DNA of 42,195 nt from Palsa-1188 sp050010575 (GCA_050010575.1 JBEKKU010000005.1:1-42195), one strand, 5' to 3'; positions 32,579 through 40,688 are shown, counted from the first letter of the stretch. Translations and numbers: made by a program. The notes: a model not told the origin generated them from the sequence alone.

Positions 32579-33706
32579 ATGCCCGTATCGCACCTCGTCT
32601 CTGGTATGAGACTCCTGAGGCCGGTTTATGGGCTGAGAGGGCAGCTACTTTTGAATAGAGGAGTAGAACTGACTTCTTCATACATCGAAGCCTTGCAGAA
32701 GCATAGAGTGCTGGCTGTCTCCATCGAAAGCATGCCGGATCTGGATGACATTGTGGCGGAGAACACGCTTGAGGAAAGAATTCGAGCCCAGGCGATGGTG
32801 TCCATCAAAAAATGGACGGAGTCCCGCAAGCGAAGCGTGGGGTTCTCCAGTGTGGTAGATACCGTGGGCTCCATTATCAGCGAGATTCTTTCCGGAAAGA
32901 CGCCTTCCGGTGGGCTGGCGGAAATATCCGCGGCTGATGTCTACACCTTCGCCCATTCAGTGGACGTTTGCGCCTTCGCCGTATTCCTGGGCGTCAATTA
33001 CGGTTATAAGAAGAACGCCTTGTTAAGGCTGGGTATTGGCAGCATCTTGCATGACCTGGGAAAGGTAAAAATCAATCCCGATATTCTAAATAAAACATCG
33101 TTCCTGACTGAGGAAGAGTACGAAGAGATCAAACATCACCCGGCCATGGGCTATGACATGCTCCTGAATGACGCCTCCCGTCATCTTAGCGACAGTTCGT
33201 TGGAAATAGTCTTGGGACACCACGAGCGGCATAATGGCAAGGGATATCCCCGGGGCCTCGCTGGCGACGAGATCGGCGACATGGTGGCCATCTGCGCCAT
33301 TTCGGACGTCTATAACGCCATGACCACAGACCGGGTATACCGCAAGGCCCTGCCCGTCAATGAGGTTTACGAGATGATCACGGGCTTGGGCGATATCAAC
33401 TTTAAACATGAACTGATCAAGCTGCTGCAGTCGAGCGTCTATCCCTATCCGGTAGAGACTCTGGTAATGTTGAGCACGGGCCAGACCGGACTGGTCACGG
33501 CTAACAACCGCAATCTGCCTTTGCGACCCATCGTCGCCATCCTCGACACGTCTGAGAAAATTGACCTGAGCAAGGAACTGTCGGTGGTCATCGAGCGGAC
33601 ATTGACAGCCGACGAAGCCGCCAGCGTCATTATCAAAGGCGCCCTGGCAAAAGACCGGCATAGTTCTGTGATTCCAGTCTCCGGCTGGAAAAATATTAGC
33701 GGATAA
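32579..33706 (+). CDS. HD-GYP domain protein, predicted c-di-GMP phosphodiesterase
   Basis: 375 residues. The N-terminal region (PVSHLVSGMRLLRPVYGLRG, then LLLNRGVELTSSYIEALQKH) is the usual lead-in of this family. The HD-GYP domain follows: YTFAHSVDVCAFA, His158-Asp159 in SILHDLGKVKINPDIL, the signature HHERHNGKGYP (214-224), and DVYNAMTTDRVYRKALPVNE. All expected metal-binding positions appear present, so hydrolysis of cyclic di-GMP is the likely reaction. That would favour motility. I chose ATG 32579, six bases after AGGAG; ATG 32573 is also possible. It is the last plus-strand gene and converges on the fliT-like gene. Confidence 0.93.
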   Translation: MPVSHLVSGMRLLRPVYGLRGQLLLNRGVELTSSYIEALQKHRVLAVSIESMPDLDDIVAENTLEERIRAQAMVSIKKWTESRKRSVGFSSVVDTVGSIISEILSGKTPSGGLAEISAADVYTFAHSVDVCAFAVFLGVNYGYKKNALLRLGIGSILHDLGKVKINPDILNKTSFLTEEEYEEIKHHPAMGYDMLLNDASRHLSDSSLEIVLGHHERHNGKGYPRGLAGDEIGDMVAICAISDVYNAMTTDRVYRKALPVNEVYEMITGLGDINFKHELIKLLQSSVYPYPVETLVMLSTGQTGLVTANNRNLPLRPIVAILDTSEKIDLSKELSVVIERTLTADEAASVIIKGALAKDRHSSVIPVSGWKNISG

Positions 33707-33757
33707 TTAGGGGGTCGATATTTAGGCTGTCAGATCGTAGGGTAGGCCGCGGCTTGA

Positions 33758-34198
33758 TCACCGCTTGGTGTCGATGAAGGCCCCGGTATTGGTAGGCTGG
33801 CGGGTCCGGTAGGTGTGGCTGGCCACCCTGGTCTGCCGCACCTGGTCGATCTCCTGCGCCAGAGTCCTCAGCCGCGCTTGCATGGCCTGCTTGATCCGTT
33901 CGTTAGCCTCGGTAAGGCGCTGCAGGGTTGCGCCGACCTCTTCCCGGATCACTGTCATTTCAGCGGTCTGGCTGCCCGGAGTCGGCTGCGCCGCCCAGGA
34001 GACGATTCCATGCCGCTCCTTCAGGGCATCCAGCCGGTCGGACAACTGTTGGCGCTCCTGAAGCAATGGCGCTATCTTGCCGGTTTCATTGCCTACCACC
34101 AGCGCTTCGATCTCACCGGTAAGCTCGTCCCAGCGTTTTAGCAGATTCCTGGCCTCAGACCATATTTCCCGTTCAACGTTCTCCGGCATCTTCATCAC
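33758..34198 (-). CDS. FliT-like flagellar coiled-coil protein
   Basis: 146 residues, with no membrane segment, predicted mostly helical: EIWSEARNLLKRWDELTGEI, ERQQLSDRLDALKERHGI, TLQRLTEANERIKQAMQARL. It is the last gene of fliD-flaG-fliS and overlaps the fliS stop (GTGATG). This is the position and look of FliT, the FliD chaperone of enterics and its Firmicutes counterparts. Sequence alone cannot prove orthology. The start is GTG 34198 or the ATG two bases on in the same frame. Confidence 0.75.
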   Translation of the reverse strand: MMKMPENVEREIWSEARNLLKRWDELTGEIEALVVGNETGKIAPLLQERQQLSDRLDALKERHGIVSWAAQPTPGSQTAEMTVIREEVGATLQRLTEANERIKQAMQARLRTLAQEIDQVRQTRVASHTYRTRQPTNTGAFIDTKR

Positions 34199-34578
34199 CC
34201 GGCAGGAGTCTGCCTCGCTGCGGTTGCCCAGGCAGCCCGCAGTTCTTCTACTATATTCAATACTTCTTCAATGATCTCCGGTTCTTTCTTGATGTTGGCC
34301 GTGATCAGGCGCCGCCGCAGATAGTCGTAGAGCCGATAGATGTCCAGGGAGATCTCATACTCCATCTTCAGCGTGCTCATCAGCTCGGTGATGATATTCT
34401 GCCCCTTCACCAGCCAGCCGTGGGCGCTGGCGGGATCTTTCTGTTCCAACGCCCGCCTGGCCTGCTTCAGATCGAGCGCCAGCCCGTCATAGAGCATGAG
34501 CAGCAGTTTCTCCGGTCTGGCAGTGGCGATAGCGGTGGTGCGATACTGGTTATAAGCATTCTCCAATTCTGGTGACAC
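34195..34578 (-). CDS. fliS: Flagellin export chaperone FliS
   Basis: 127 residues with the FliS pattern: NAYNQYRTTAIATARPEKLL, LMLYDGLALDLKQARRALEQ, LIITELMSTLKME-like helix and DIYRLYDYLRRRLITANIKK. It binds the flagellin C-terminus before export. Start GTG 34578 directly follows a GGAGTGATC ribosome site; an ATG two bases upstream is in another frame. Confidence 0.95.
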   Translation of the reverse strand: MSPELENAYNQYRTTAIATARPEKLLLMLYDGLALDLKQARRALEQKDPASAHGWLVKGQNIITELMSTLKMEYEISLDIYRLYDYLRRRLITANIKKEPEIIEEVLNIVEELRAAWATAARQTPAG

Positions 34579-34602
34579 ATGATCACTCCATTCAGATAAT
34601 CA

Positions 34603-34947
34603 CTAAACTCGCTTATTGACCAGAATTCCTGCCGTCTGCTGGAGATTGGCTGCCAGGTTAAGAAGCTCCTGGGGCGGGATCTGCCTGATCACTTCGTTGG
34701 TAACCGGATTGATCACTTTTACTACCAGTTCTTTGGATCCCTTGTCGATGCTGAAGCTGAGCTGGAAGTTGACATCGGCCCCACCCTGCTTCAGCAGATC
34801 GACAAGCGAGCTTTCCGATGGCTGCTGCGGGCTTGTCTCAACCTGCCCTTTGGCCTTAACGTTCCCGGCAACGGTGGCTATTGTCCTATCGCCGGTAATG
34901 TTTACTGGTGTTTGGGTGATAAGCGCCACATTACCTTCAATTTGCAT
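34603..34947 (-). CDS. flaG: FlaG-family flagellar protein
   Basis: 114 residues. The C-terminal FlaG block is complete: NFQLSFSIDKGSKELVVKVI, NPVTNEVIRQIPPQELLNLA. The N-terminal half is variable. FlaG proteins affect filament length. ATG 34947 follows AGGAGAGGAGG. It lies between fliD and fliS, its usual position. Confidence 0.92.
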   Translation of the reverse strand: MQIEGNVALITQTPVNITGDRTIATVAGNVKAKGQVETSPQQPSESSLVDLLKQGGADVNFQLSFSIDKGSKELVVKVINPVTNEVIRQIPPQELLNLAANLQQTAGILVNKRV

Positions 34948-34973
34948 CGCTTCTCCTCCTCTCCTAGGAAATT

Positions 34974-36599
34974 TTATTTCGAGGTGCTGCTGCCAAACAT
35001 CTGTGACAGCCAGGCGCCCTGGGAATTCAGCTGGGATATGGCTTGTTCCATGGCCGTGAACTGGTTGTAGTAGCGCGTCTCCAGGGCCTGCAACTGAGTG
35101 TCCGTGTCAGAGATCTGCGTGTTAATGCCCTTCATAGACTGCCCCATATAGCTGGTGTCGACGAGATCGCTGGAGGAGCCAGCCTTGCTGGTGATCTGCG
35201 ATATGGAGCTGCCCAGGGCATTGTAGAGGCGCACCGACAGCCCCTGCTGGCTGCTGTCGGTGATCTGAGCGCCTGAGGTGTTGGCGCTCTTCGTGAAGAG
35301 ATCTATCACTGCCTGCGGGTTGGACTGCAGCGCCTCCCGCAGCTTGTTCTCGTCCAGGGTGAGCTTGCCGTTATCTGTGTAGCTGCCCGTGGTGATGCCG
35401 ATCACATCCATCTGGTTGGCCGTGGTGGTCACCTGCTGCGATCCGACGGTGACAGTCACCTGCCCGGTCAGTCCGCTCACTGGGGAGGCCATGGCGTTGC
35501 GCATGGCGTAGACGGCGCTATTCAAGAGGCTGTCGTTATTGAGCAGGCCGCTCTTGGCCTTGGCATTCCACTCGTCGATCTGGGTGCTGGTCAGCTTCCC
35601 GGTAGACAGCTGCGCATCGGTCAGGGGCTGGTAATTCGAATAGCGCGTCTCGGTCAGCTTCCCGTTGATGTCGGCCAGGGTGCTGTTGTACTGGGTGATG
35701 AAATCCTTGATGGTGCTCACTATCGCATCGACATCGTTGCTCACGGTGACTGTGGTGATGCCCCCCGTCGTCCCTTTGAGGTTATAGGTGACGCCGTTCA
35801 CCTGGATCTGGTTGCTGTTAAAGGAGTAGGATGTGCCGTCGATCTTCACCTGGGCGTCGGTGCCACTGACCGTTTGCGTGGTATTGCTGGAGCCGAACAA
35901 CTGCTGCATCAGGTTACCGCTCTCGTCGGTATAGCTGACGCTGTTGCTCTGCCCCGGTTTGGTGGAAGAGAGGTAGAAGCGCTTGAGGCTGTCGTCCCAG
36001 GAAGCCTTGAGGTTGAGGCTGCTGCTGTTGATCTGATTGATCAGGTCGTTCAACGACTGTGTGCCAGGATTGATGGTGAACTCCTGGGTTGTGGCGCCGT
36101 CTCCGATTAATAACTTAACGTTACCGTCAGACCCGGTAGTCAGTCCAGTCAGCATGGCATTCAGATTGCCGGTATAGGTGCCATTGGTGGCTATCGGCGC
36201 CGCGGAAGTCATCACCTCCGCCGTGGCCAGATTGGTTACCTCGATGGTGTGGGTCAGGTTCAAGGCGTCGATACCGGCACTGGCAGTGACTGCCGTGCTG
36301 GAGGAGTCCACCTGCTTACCCATGAATGACCCCTGCAGCTTCATATTGAAGACAGTATTTTGCAGGTTGTTGAGATCGGTGTTGACGGTGCGGTAGGCAT
36401 CCTGCTGCCACTCCAGGACCTGCAGGTTCTGCTTGAGGGCGTCCTCCGGGGCGCGCGCCGCGGTCATCAGGTTCGCGACTATCTTATCGATATCCATTCC
36501 CGAGGCCAGCCCGGAAATCCGGTTAAAGGTGTTCGAGTCGATACTCGAGGAACTAGTCGTCGATGAACTTAACGAGGAGATACTGGACATTTCTTGCAT
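34974..36599 (-). CDS. fliD: Filament cap protein FliD (HAP2)
   Basis: 541 residues. The N-terminal block is ISGLASGMDIDKIVANLMTA (near 28-47) after a Ser-rich leader. The middle includes NDLINQINSSSLNLKASWDD. The C-terminal FliD region has GSYTDNGKLTLDENKLREAL and ends ALETRYYNQFTAMEQAISQL, NSQGAWLSQMFG. Pentameric cap that folds flagellin at the tip. ATG 36599 lies only three bases after AGAGG; the ATG three codons later (36590) has better spacing. A sigma28-like promoter at 36646-36672 would drive fliD-flaG-fliS-fliT. Confidence 0.95.
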   Translation of the reverse strand: MQEMSSISSLSSSTTSSSSIDSNTFNRISGLASGMDIDKIVANLMTAARAPEDALKQNLQVLEWQQDAYRTVNTDLNNLQNTVFNMKLQGSFMGKQVDSSSTAVTASAGIDALNLTHTIEVTNLATAEVMTSAAPIATNGTYTGNLNAMLTGLTTGSDGNVKLLIGDGATTQEFTINPGTQSLNDLINQINSSSLNLKASWDDSLKRFYLSSTKPGQSNSVSYTDESGNLMQQLFGSSNTTQTVSGTDAQVKIDGTSYSFNSNQIQVNGVTYNLKGTTGGITTVTVSNDVDAIVSTIKDFITQYNSTLADINGKLTETRYSNYQPLTDAQLSTGKLTSTQIDEWNAKAKSGLLNNDSLLNSAVYAMRNAMASPVSGLTGQVTVTVGSQQVTTTANQMDVIGITTGSYTDNGKLTLDENKLREALQSNPQAVIDLFTKSANTSGAQITDSSQQGLSVRLYNALGSSISQITSKAGSSSDLVDTSYMGQSMKGINTQISDTDTQLQALETRYYNQFTAMEQAISQLNSQGAWLSQMFGSSTSK

Positions 36600-36645
36600 T
36601 CACCTCTGTTGTTCCATCTTATCTGAAAAAAACCGCTCATAGTAG

Positions 36646-36672
36646 TTATCGTCACGGGCGGGATGAACTTTA
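36646..36672 (-). promoter_or_regulatory. Candidate sigma28 promoter for fliD-flaG-fliS-fliT
   Basis: On the minus strand, TAAA (36672-36669), exactly 15 bp, GACGATAA (36653-36646). This is a near-perfect sigma28 site, 47 bp upstream of the fliD ATG. Confidence 0.75.
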
Positions 36673-36676
36673 GCGG

Positions 36677-36710
36677 AAAAAGAAAAGAGGCCACGGATCT
36701 CCGCAGCCCC
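36677..36710 (-). terminator. Intrinsic terminator of fliC
   Basis: The minus strand has an 11-bp stem (three G-T pairs) with a two-base loop at 36710-36687. It is followed by TTTTCTTTTT (36686-36677), and lies 14 bases beyond the fliC stop. The T-tract is four bases from the -35 of the fliD promoter. Confidence 0.85.
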
Positions 36711-36724
36711 CTGTGTGGAAAAGT

Positions 36725-38251
36725 TTACTTGAGCAACGTGAGCACCGACTGCGGTGCCTGGTTGGCCTGGGCCAGCATGGCCGTGGCTGCCTGGGTAAGA
36801 ATGTTGTCCTTGGTGTATTCAGACATCTCCTTGGCCATGTCCACGTCGACGATCCGTGAATTGGCGGATGTTAGGTTTTGGGATGAGGTGCTCAGGTTGT
36901 TGATGGTGTGCTGCAGCCTGTTCTGTAAGGCGCCTAGTGTGGCACGCTCTGCCGATACGGTATTGATGGCCGTGTCGATGGTAGTGATGGCAGTGCTGGC
37001 ATTGGCCTGCGTGGTGACATCGATCCCGCCGAGAGCCAAGGCATCGGCGGTCTTGGCGCCGTTGGCGAATGTTGCCGTCGCAGCGATATTGTTGGCAACA
37101 GTGACGGTAGTGACACCGAATGTTGCCGCAGTCGTGGCAGCAGAGTTCTTGGTCAGTGTCAGCCCGTTAAAACCGGCGGCAAAGACCACGCTCGTGGCAT
37201 TGGTGGCTACGTTGACGGTCTCATTTGTACCACCGTTAGTAGCCGTTACGGCGATGGCCGCATCTGCGCCAGTCGTGCCAGCATGCATTGTCGTGGCGCC
37301 TGGGATAAGTGTGAGGTGCACAAGGGGGGCAGATGCAACCGCTGTCCAGTTGGAAACATCGACACCATTGACCGAGCCCAGGCCTCTAATCGCCGCCTGA
37401 ATGTTGGCCGTAGTGTTGTTTGCATCTGTGGTGCCGACTGCAAGAGTGATAATATTGCCGCCAGCAGTGGCAGTCGGAGAAGCACTGCCACCGACTGTCA
37501 AGTTGATGGAGATAGCGTTGGCGCTGGCGCCGTTTGCCGCTACTGCGGTCACTGTCAGAGTATTAGCACTACCGTCTGCAACGATCGCGCCGGTGGAAGC
37601 CGCCACCGCAGCCACGTTTGCAGCAGTTATTGCTGCGGCGCCGGTGGGGACAGTATTGGAAGCACCGATTGAGGCACCGGTAACTGCAGTCCCAGTGGTG
37701 CCCACGACAGCAGTCTTAACATCTCTTGCCACCCCAAGGGTTTTAGCGTCCATAGCATCGATCGAGATCGACAAGCTCTGGTTGGTGTTGGCGCCGATCT
37801 GGAAACTGTCTTGACCAATAGCTCCGGTTTTGACGCCACCGTTCAATAGCTTCTGGGTGTTGAACTCGGTGGTGTTGGAGATGCGGGTGATTTCTGTGGC
37901 TAGCTGGTCAACTTCAGACTGAATATTGGTGCGGTCAGCAGCAGTGTTGGTATCGTTTGAAGACTGGACAGCAAGCTCCCGCATCCTCTGCAGGATGCTC
38001 TGGGTCTCGTTCAGGGCGCCCTCAGCCGTCTGAATGAGAGAGATGCCATCCTGGGAGTTTCTAGTCGCCTGGTCAAGGCCACTGATCTGCCCCTGCATCT
38101 TCTGGCTGATGGCCAGCCCGGCAGCGTCGTCGGCGGCCGAGTTGATGCGCTGGCCGGAGGACAGCTTTGCCAGGGCGCTGTTCATCGACGTGGTGTTGTT
38201 GTTCAGGGCGTTGAAGGTGTTGAGGGCGGCAATGTTGTGGTTGATGATCAT
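36725..38251 (-). CDS. fliC: Flagellin FliC (Hag)
   Basis: 508 residues. The conserved D0/D1 ends are intact: MIINHNIAALNTFNALNNNT, LSSGQRINSAADDAAGLAIS and QTAEGALNETQSILQRMREL at the N-terminus; STAITTIDTAINTVSAERAT, LGALQNRLQHTINNLSTSSQ and ILTQAATAMLAQANQAPQSV at the C-terminus. Residues about 180-400 form a variable surface region that is extremely Ala/Thr/Val/Gly/Asn-rich. It has no lysine between Lys179 and Lys368 and contains a stretch (224-310) resembling bacteriophage/adhesin beta domains. ATG 38251 is eight bases after AAGGAGG. It has its own sigma28 promoter and terminator, so it is transcribed alone. Confidence 0.97.
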   Translation of the reverse strand: MIINHNIAALNTFNALNNNTTSMNSALAKLSSGQRINSAADDAAGLAISQKMQGQISGLDQATRNSQDGISLIQTAEGALNETQSILQRMRELAVQSSNDTNTAADRTNIQSEVDQLATEITRISNTTEFNTQKLLNGGVKTGAIGQDSFQIGANTNQSLSISIDAMDAKTLGVARDVKTAVVGTTGTAVTGASIGASNTVPTGAAAITAANVAAVAASTGAIVADGSANTLTVTAVAANGASANAISINLTVGGSASPTATAGGNIITLAVGTTDANNTTANIQAAIRGLGSVNGVDVSNWTAVASAPLVHLTLIPGATTMHAGTTGADAAIAVTATNGGTNETVNVATNATSVVFAAGFNGLTLTKNSAATTAATFGVTTVTVANNIAATATFANGAKTADALALGGIDVTTQANASTAITTIDTAINTVSAERATLGALQNRLQHTINNLSTSSQNLTSANSRIVDVDMAKEMSEYTKDNILTQAATAMLAQANQAPQSVLTLLK

Positions 38252-38379
38252 ACAGTTAACCTCCTTGTTAATTTTTTGTGAGACTTTGTCCTGTTTTTAT
38301 ATCAAGCAGCCGCCTACCCGGGATAATTGGCTGCCTAATACCTGATAGGAAATCGTCGTGATATGCTCTTCTCTTCTTA
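38252..38379 (-). promoter_or_regulatory. fliC 5' leader with hairpin
   Basis: The predicted leader is about 115-120 nt. GGCAGCC and GGCTGC (around 38306-38334) can pair across a loop that itself contains CCCGGG. It ends in AAGGAGG before the start codon. In Bacillus the flagellin leader is bound by CsrA; neither csrA nor fliW is in this window, and I cannot confirm a CsrA site here. Confidence 0.35.
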
Positions 38380-38406
38380 TTATCGTTTGACGAATTGGAG
38401 ACTTTA
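38380..38406 (-). promoter_or_regulatory. Candidate sigma28 promoter of fliC
   Basis: On the minus strand, TAAA (38406-38403), exactly 15 bp, AACGATAA (38387-38380). The spacing is ideal and the -10 matches GCCGATAA at 6 of 8. Confidence 0.75.
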
Positions 38407-38502
38407 GTGCATACCATAAAAAATGTTGCTGATGCAGGCGAATTAAAGGTAGCTGAACATTATAAACAGGACATAAGACCTATACAGAGGAGTTATCCAT
38501 AG
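38407..38502 (+). CDS. Possible 31-residue peptide, very uncertain
   Basis: GTG 38407 is six bases after GGAG and opens a 31-codon frame (HTIKNVADAGELKVAEHYKQ, then DIRPIQRSYP). The frame also extends upstream without a stop to 38362, overlapping the fliC promoter on the other strand. I do not recognise it. It may be a remnant or chance. The rest of 38503-38582 holds nothing I can identify. Confidence 0.15.
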   Translation: MHTIKNVADAGELKVAEHYKQDIRPIQRSYP

Positions 38503-38582
38503 GCAAGATCCCTCCACTTAAAGAGCGCATTTTCACTAAAGCTAACTGCCGGGTGCTGATTCTGCTCCGCCGTCAGTACCAG

Positions 38583-38619
38583 AAAAAAATGCCTGCGCCG
38601 TTATTCGGCGCAGGCATTT
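38583..38619 (-). terminator. Strong intrinsic terminator of flgE operon
   Basis: AATGCCTGCGCCG and its perfect complement flank a five-base loop (centre 38601-38605). On the minus strand a run of seven T residues follows (38589-38583). It is 17 bases beyond the flgE stop codon. Confidence 0.95.
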
Positions 38620-38635
38620 GTTGCTACGAACCGGG

Positions 38636-40210
38636 CTACCGGATCATGCTGACTAGGTCCGACAGCATCGTATCGGAGGTGGTGATCACCTTGGAGTTGG
38701 CCTCGAAGCCTCGCTGGGCAGTGATCATGTCGGTAAACTCGGTGGACAGGTCGACGTTGGACGCCTCCAGGGAACCGGGCTTGATGCTGCCATAGCCGGA
38801 CTTGCCGGCATAGCCGGTCTGGGGGGCCCCCGAGTTGTTGGATTCGGAGAACATGGTGTCGCCCTCTTTCTGCAAACCGGAGGGGTTGGCGAAGTTGGTC
38901 AGGGCCACCTGGGCCAGGGCCTGGGAGACGCCGTTGGAGTATACCCCGTTGATGGTGCCGCTGGTGTCGAAGGTGATGCTGCTCAGGGCGCCTGCCGTGT
39001 AACCATCCTGGCTCTGCGCCAGGGCGCTGGTGTCGGCGGCATTCTGGGTCATGGTGCTGAAATCGGGGGTGATGGCGACCAGATTGGCGCCGTTGCCCGG
39101 GTCGAAGGAGATGGTGGTATCTCCCGCAGCCGATTGAAAGTGGCCGGTGGCATCGAAAGTCACTGTGCCGCTGCCTGTCCCTGGACTTGGCGTGATCGTG
39201 CCACCGCTGCTGTTGGTGATATTGCTTTGCCAGCCCCAGGTGTTGTTGCCGGTCCTGGTGAAAGTGGTCGTGACGGTATAGGGGTCCCCTTTGGAATCAT
39301 AGACGGTCTGCGGCACCGAGGTTGATGATGCGGCAGTGAAGCTGACCGAAGGATCGGTGATGGCCACACCAGCCGGTCCAGCAGCAGTAAAGTGATCAAT
39401 CGTGGTGGTGAGCGCAGGTGGAGAGACGGTGTAGGTATCAGTACCGACAACAACGGTTGTCGATCCTGTTGCAGCTGTAACTTTCCCGGCATTATCCACA
39501 GTTATTGTTCCAGTGCCATTGGTTACCGTGCCATTCGTGGAAGTTATGGAATAGTTCCAGGTGTTGAAGGCATTGCTGGGAGTCAGGGTCAATGTCAGGG
39601 AAGCGTCATGTCCAGCAGTATCCGAAACAGCGAAGGTCGAAACAAGAGGGCTGACTGTGCCATCGGTGGTTGAGCTGAGGTTGCCTGCCAGAGAGGATTT
39701 AGTTGTTGCATTGGCATTGGTGGTGGCCCCCAGGATGGGCACAACGATATCGCCCGGTTTGGTGTTGTTGGGGTCCGGAAGCACGCCGCCGGTTGCTGTC
39801 CAACCCTGGACTTTCATCCCGTTGGCGCTGGCCAGGGTGCCGTTGCTGTCGAAACTGAAATTGCCGGTCCTGGTGTAATAATCCTGATTTCCGTTGGCCA
39901 GACAGAAGAAACCGTCGCCGTCGATGCCCAGGTCAGTGTTCTTATCGGTGCTCTGCAGGGTATTGCCGCTCATGATGGTGTCGATGCTGCTGACGCTGAC
40001 CCCGGGGCCGATCTGCATCGGGTTGGTGCCGCCGATGGTTGTTGACGGACGGCTGGCGCTCTGCATGGTCTGGTAGAGCATGTCTTCGAAGGAAACCCGG
40101 CTCTTCTTGAAGCCGGAGGTGTTGATGTTGGCGATGTTGTCGCCGATCACGTCGATCCACTCCTGATGGGCCTTGAGCCCGGAAACGGCGGAGGAAAGGG
40201 AACGCATCAT
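38636..40210 (-). CDS. flgE: Flagellar hook protein FlgE with a duplicated internal domain
   Basis: 524 residues, longer than the usual 400 or so. The N-terminus is MMRSLSSAVSGLKAHQEWID, then NIANINTSGFKKSRVSFEDM; SGNTLQSTDKNTDLGIDGDG and FFCLANGNQDYYTRTGNFSF follow. The C-terminus is LEASNVDLSTEFTDMITAQR, GFEANSKVITTSDTMLSDL. Residues about 191-256 and 299-370 look like two copies of one FlaE-type domain: VSDTAGHDASLTLTL and VYDSKGDPYTVTTTF; NTWNYSITSTNGT and NTWGWQSNITNSSGG; GTITVDNAGKVTAATG and GTVTFDATGHFQSAAG. ATG 40210 is nine bases after AAGGAGG. It is the last gene of fliK-flgD-TIGR02530-flgE, on the opposite strand to the main operon. Confidence 0.94.
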   Translation of the reverse strand: MMRSLSSAVSGLKAHQEWIDVIGDNIANINTSGFKKSRVSFEDMLYQTMQSASRPSTTIGGTNPMQIGPGVSVSSIDTIMSGNTLQSTDKNTDLGIDGDGFFCLANGNQDYYTRTGNFSFDSNGTLASANGMKVQGWTATGGVLPDPNNTKPGDIVVPILGATTNANATTKSSLAGNLSSTTDGTVSPLVSTFAVSDTAGHDASLTLTLTPSNAFNTWNYSITSTNGTVTNGTGTITVDNAGKVTAATGSTTVVVGTDTYTVSPPALTTTIDHFTAAGPAGVAITDPSVSFTAASSTSVPQTVYDSKGDPYTVTTTFTRTGNNTWGWQSNITNSSGGTITPSPGTGSGTVTFDATGHFQSAAGDTTISFDPGNGANLVAITPDFSTMTQNAADTSALAQSQDGYTAGALSSITFDTSGTINGVYSNGVSQALAQVALTNFANPSGLQKEGDTMFSESNNSGAPQTGYAGKSGYGSIKPGSLEASNVDLSTEFTDMITAQRGFEANSKVITTSDTMLSDLVSMIR

Positions 40211-40262
40211 AAGACATAACCTCCTTTGTGAGAGTGGTTTACGCTGTCGCTGCTGTAAACCT

Positions 40263-40287
40263 GAGCCCCCTCCGAGAGGTCCGGCTC
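40263..40287 (-). other. Hairpin in the gap before flgE
   Basis: GAGCC and GGCTC close a stem with an inner CCTC/GAGG pairing. No T-run follows on the minus strand, so termination is unlikely. A second weak inverted repeat, GTTTAC...GTAAAC, lies at 40237-40260. These could affect mRNA processing between the low-copy upstream genes and the abundant hook protein. Confidence 0.35.
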
Positions 40288-40316
40288 ATTTCTCTCCTGA
40301 TTTTATTTGTTTGAGA

Positions 40317-40688
40317 TCAGGCAATGACCGCGCTGTCGATGTTGGTGAACACATTGCCCTTGATACTCGGGCCGTCGATGGCCGTGATCACCGTGCGGTT
40401 CTTGACGCTGACCACCAATGCCAGGTCATCCACCAGGATCAGCGAGTCCCTCGCCCCTTTTGCTGTCGCCTTCTCCACGGCGTCTGTGATCCGTCCCATC
40501 CGGTCTGCCGTGATGTTGATCGACCTTTTGGCGATCATCTCGCTGGCGTGACGGGAAAACTTGAGCGTTTTCTGCGCCAGGATCTCCTCGAATGAGGTGG
40601 CCGGCGCCTTGGCCTCGCTGTTGCTGCCCGTGCTGCCCGGCGGTCCTACCGGTTGTATCGGCTGTGGCATGAAGATATTGTCCACCAT
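40317..40688 (-). CDS. TIGR02530-family flagellar operon protein
   Basis: 123 residues. The family pattern is FEEILAQKTLKFSRHASEMI, AKRSINITADRMGRITDAVE, then GARDSLILVDDLALVVSVKN and RTVITAID. Proteins of this family lie between flgD and flgE in many Firmicutes; the function is not established to my knowledge. The ATG directly follows the flgD stop (TAGATG) with GGAGG in the flgD 3' end. Confidence 0.88.
   Translation of the reverse strand: MVDNIFMPQPIQPVGPPGSTGSNSEAKAPATSFEEILAQKTLKFSRHASEMIAKRSINITADRMGRITDAVEKATAKGARDSLILVDDLALVVSVKNRTVITAIDGPSIKGNVFTNIDSAVIA

Noticed and set aside
33086..33661. 191-codon minus-strand frame opposite the HD-GYP gene
   Set aside because: The plus-strand frame has the complete HD and GYP signatures.
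36663..37400. 245-codon plus-strand frame opposite fliC
   Set aside because: Its Val/Ala/Ser/Leu-rich sequence is the mirror of the Ala/Thr-rich flagellin codons, and fliC is unambiguous on the other strand.
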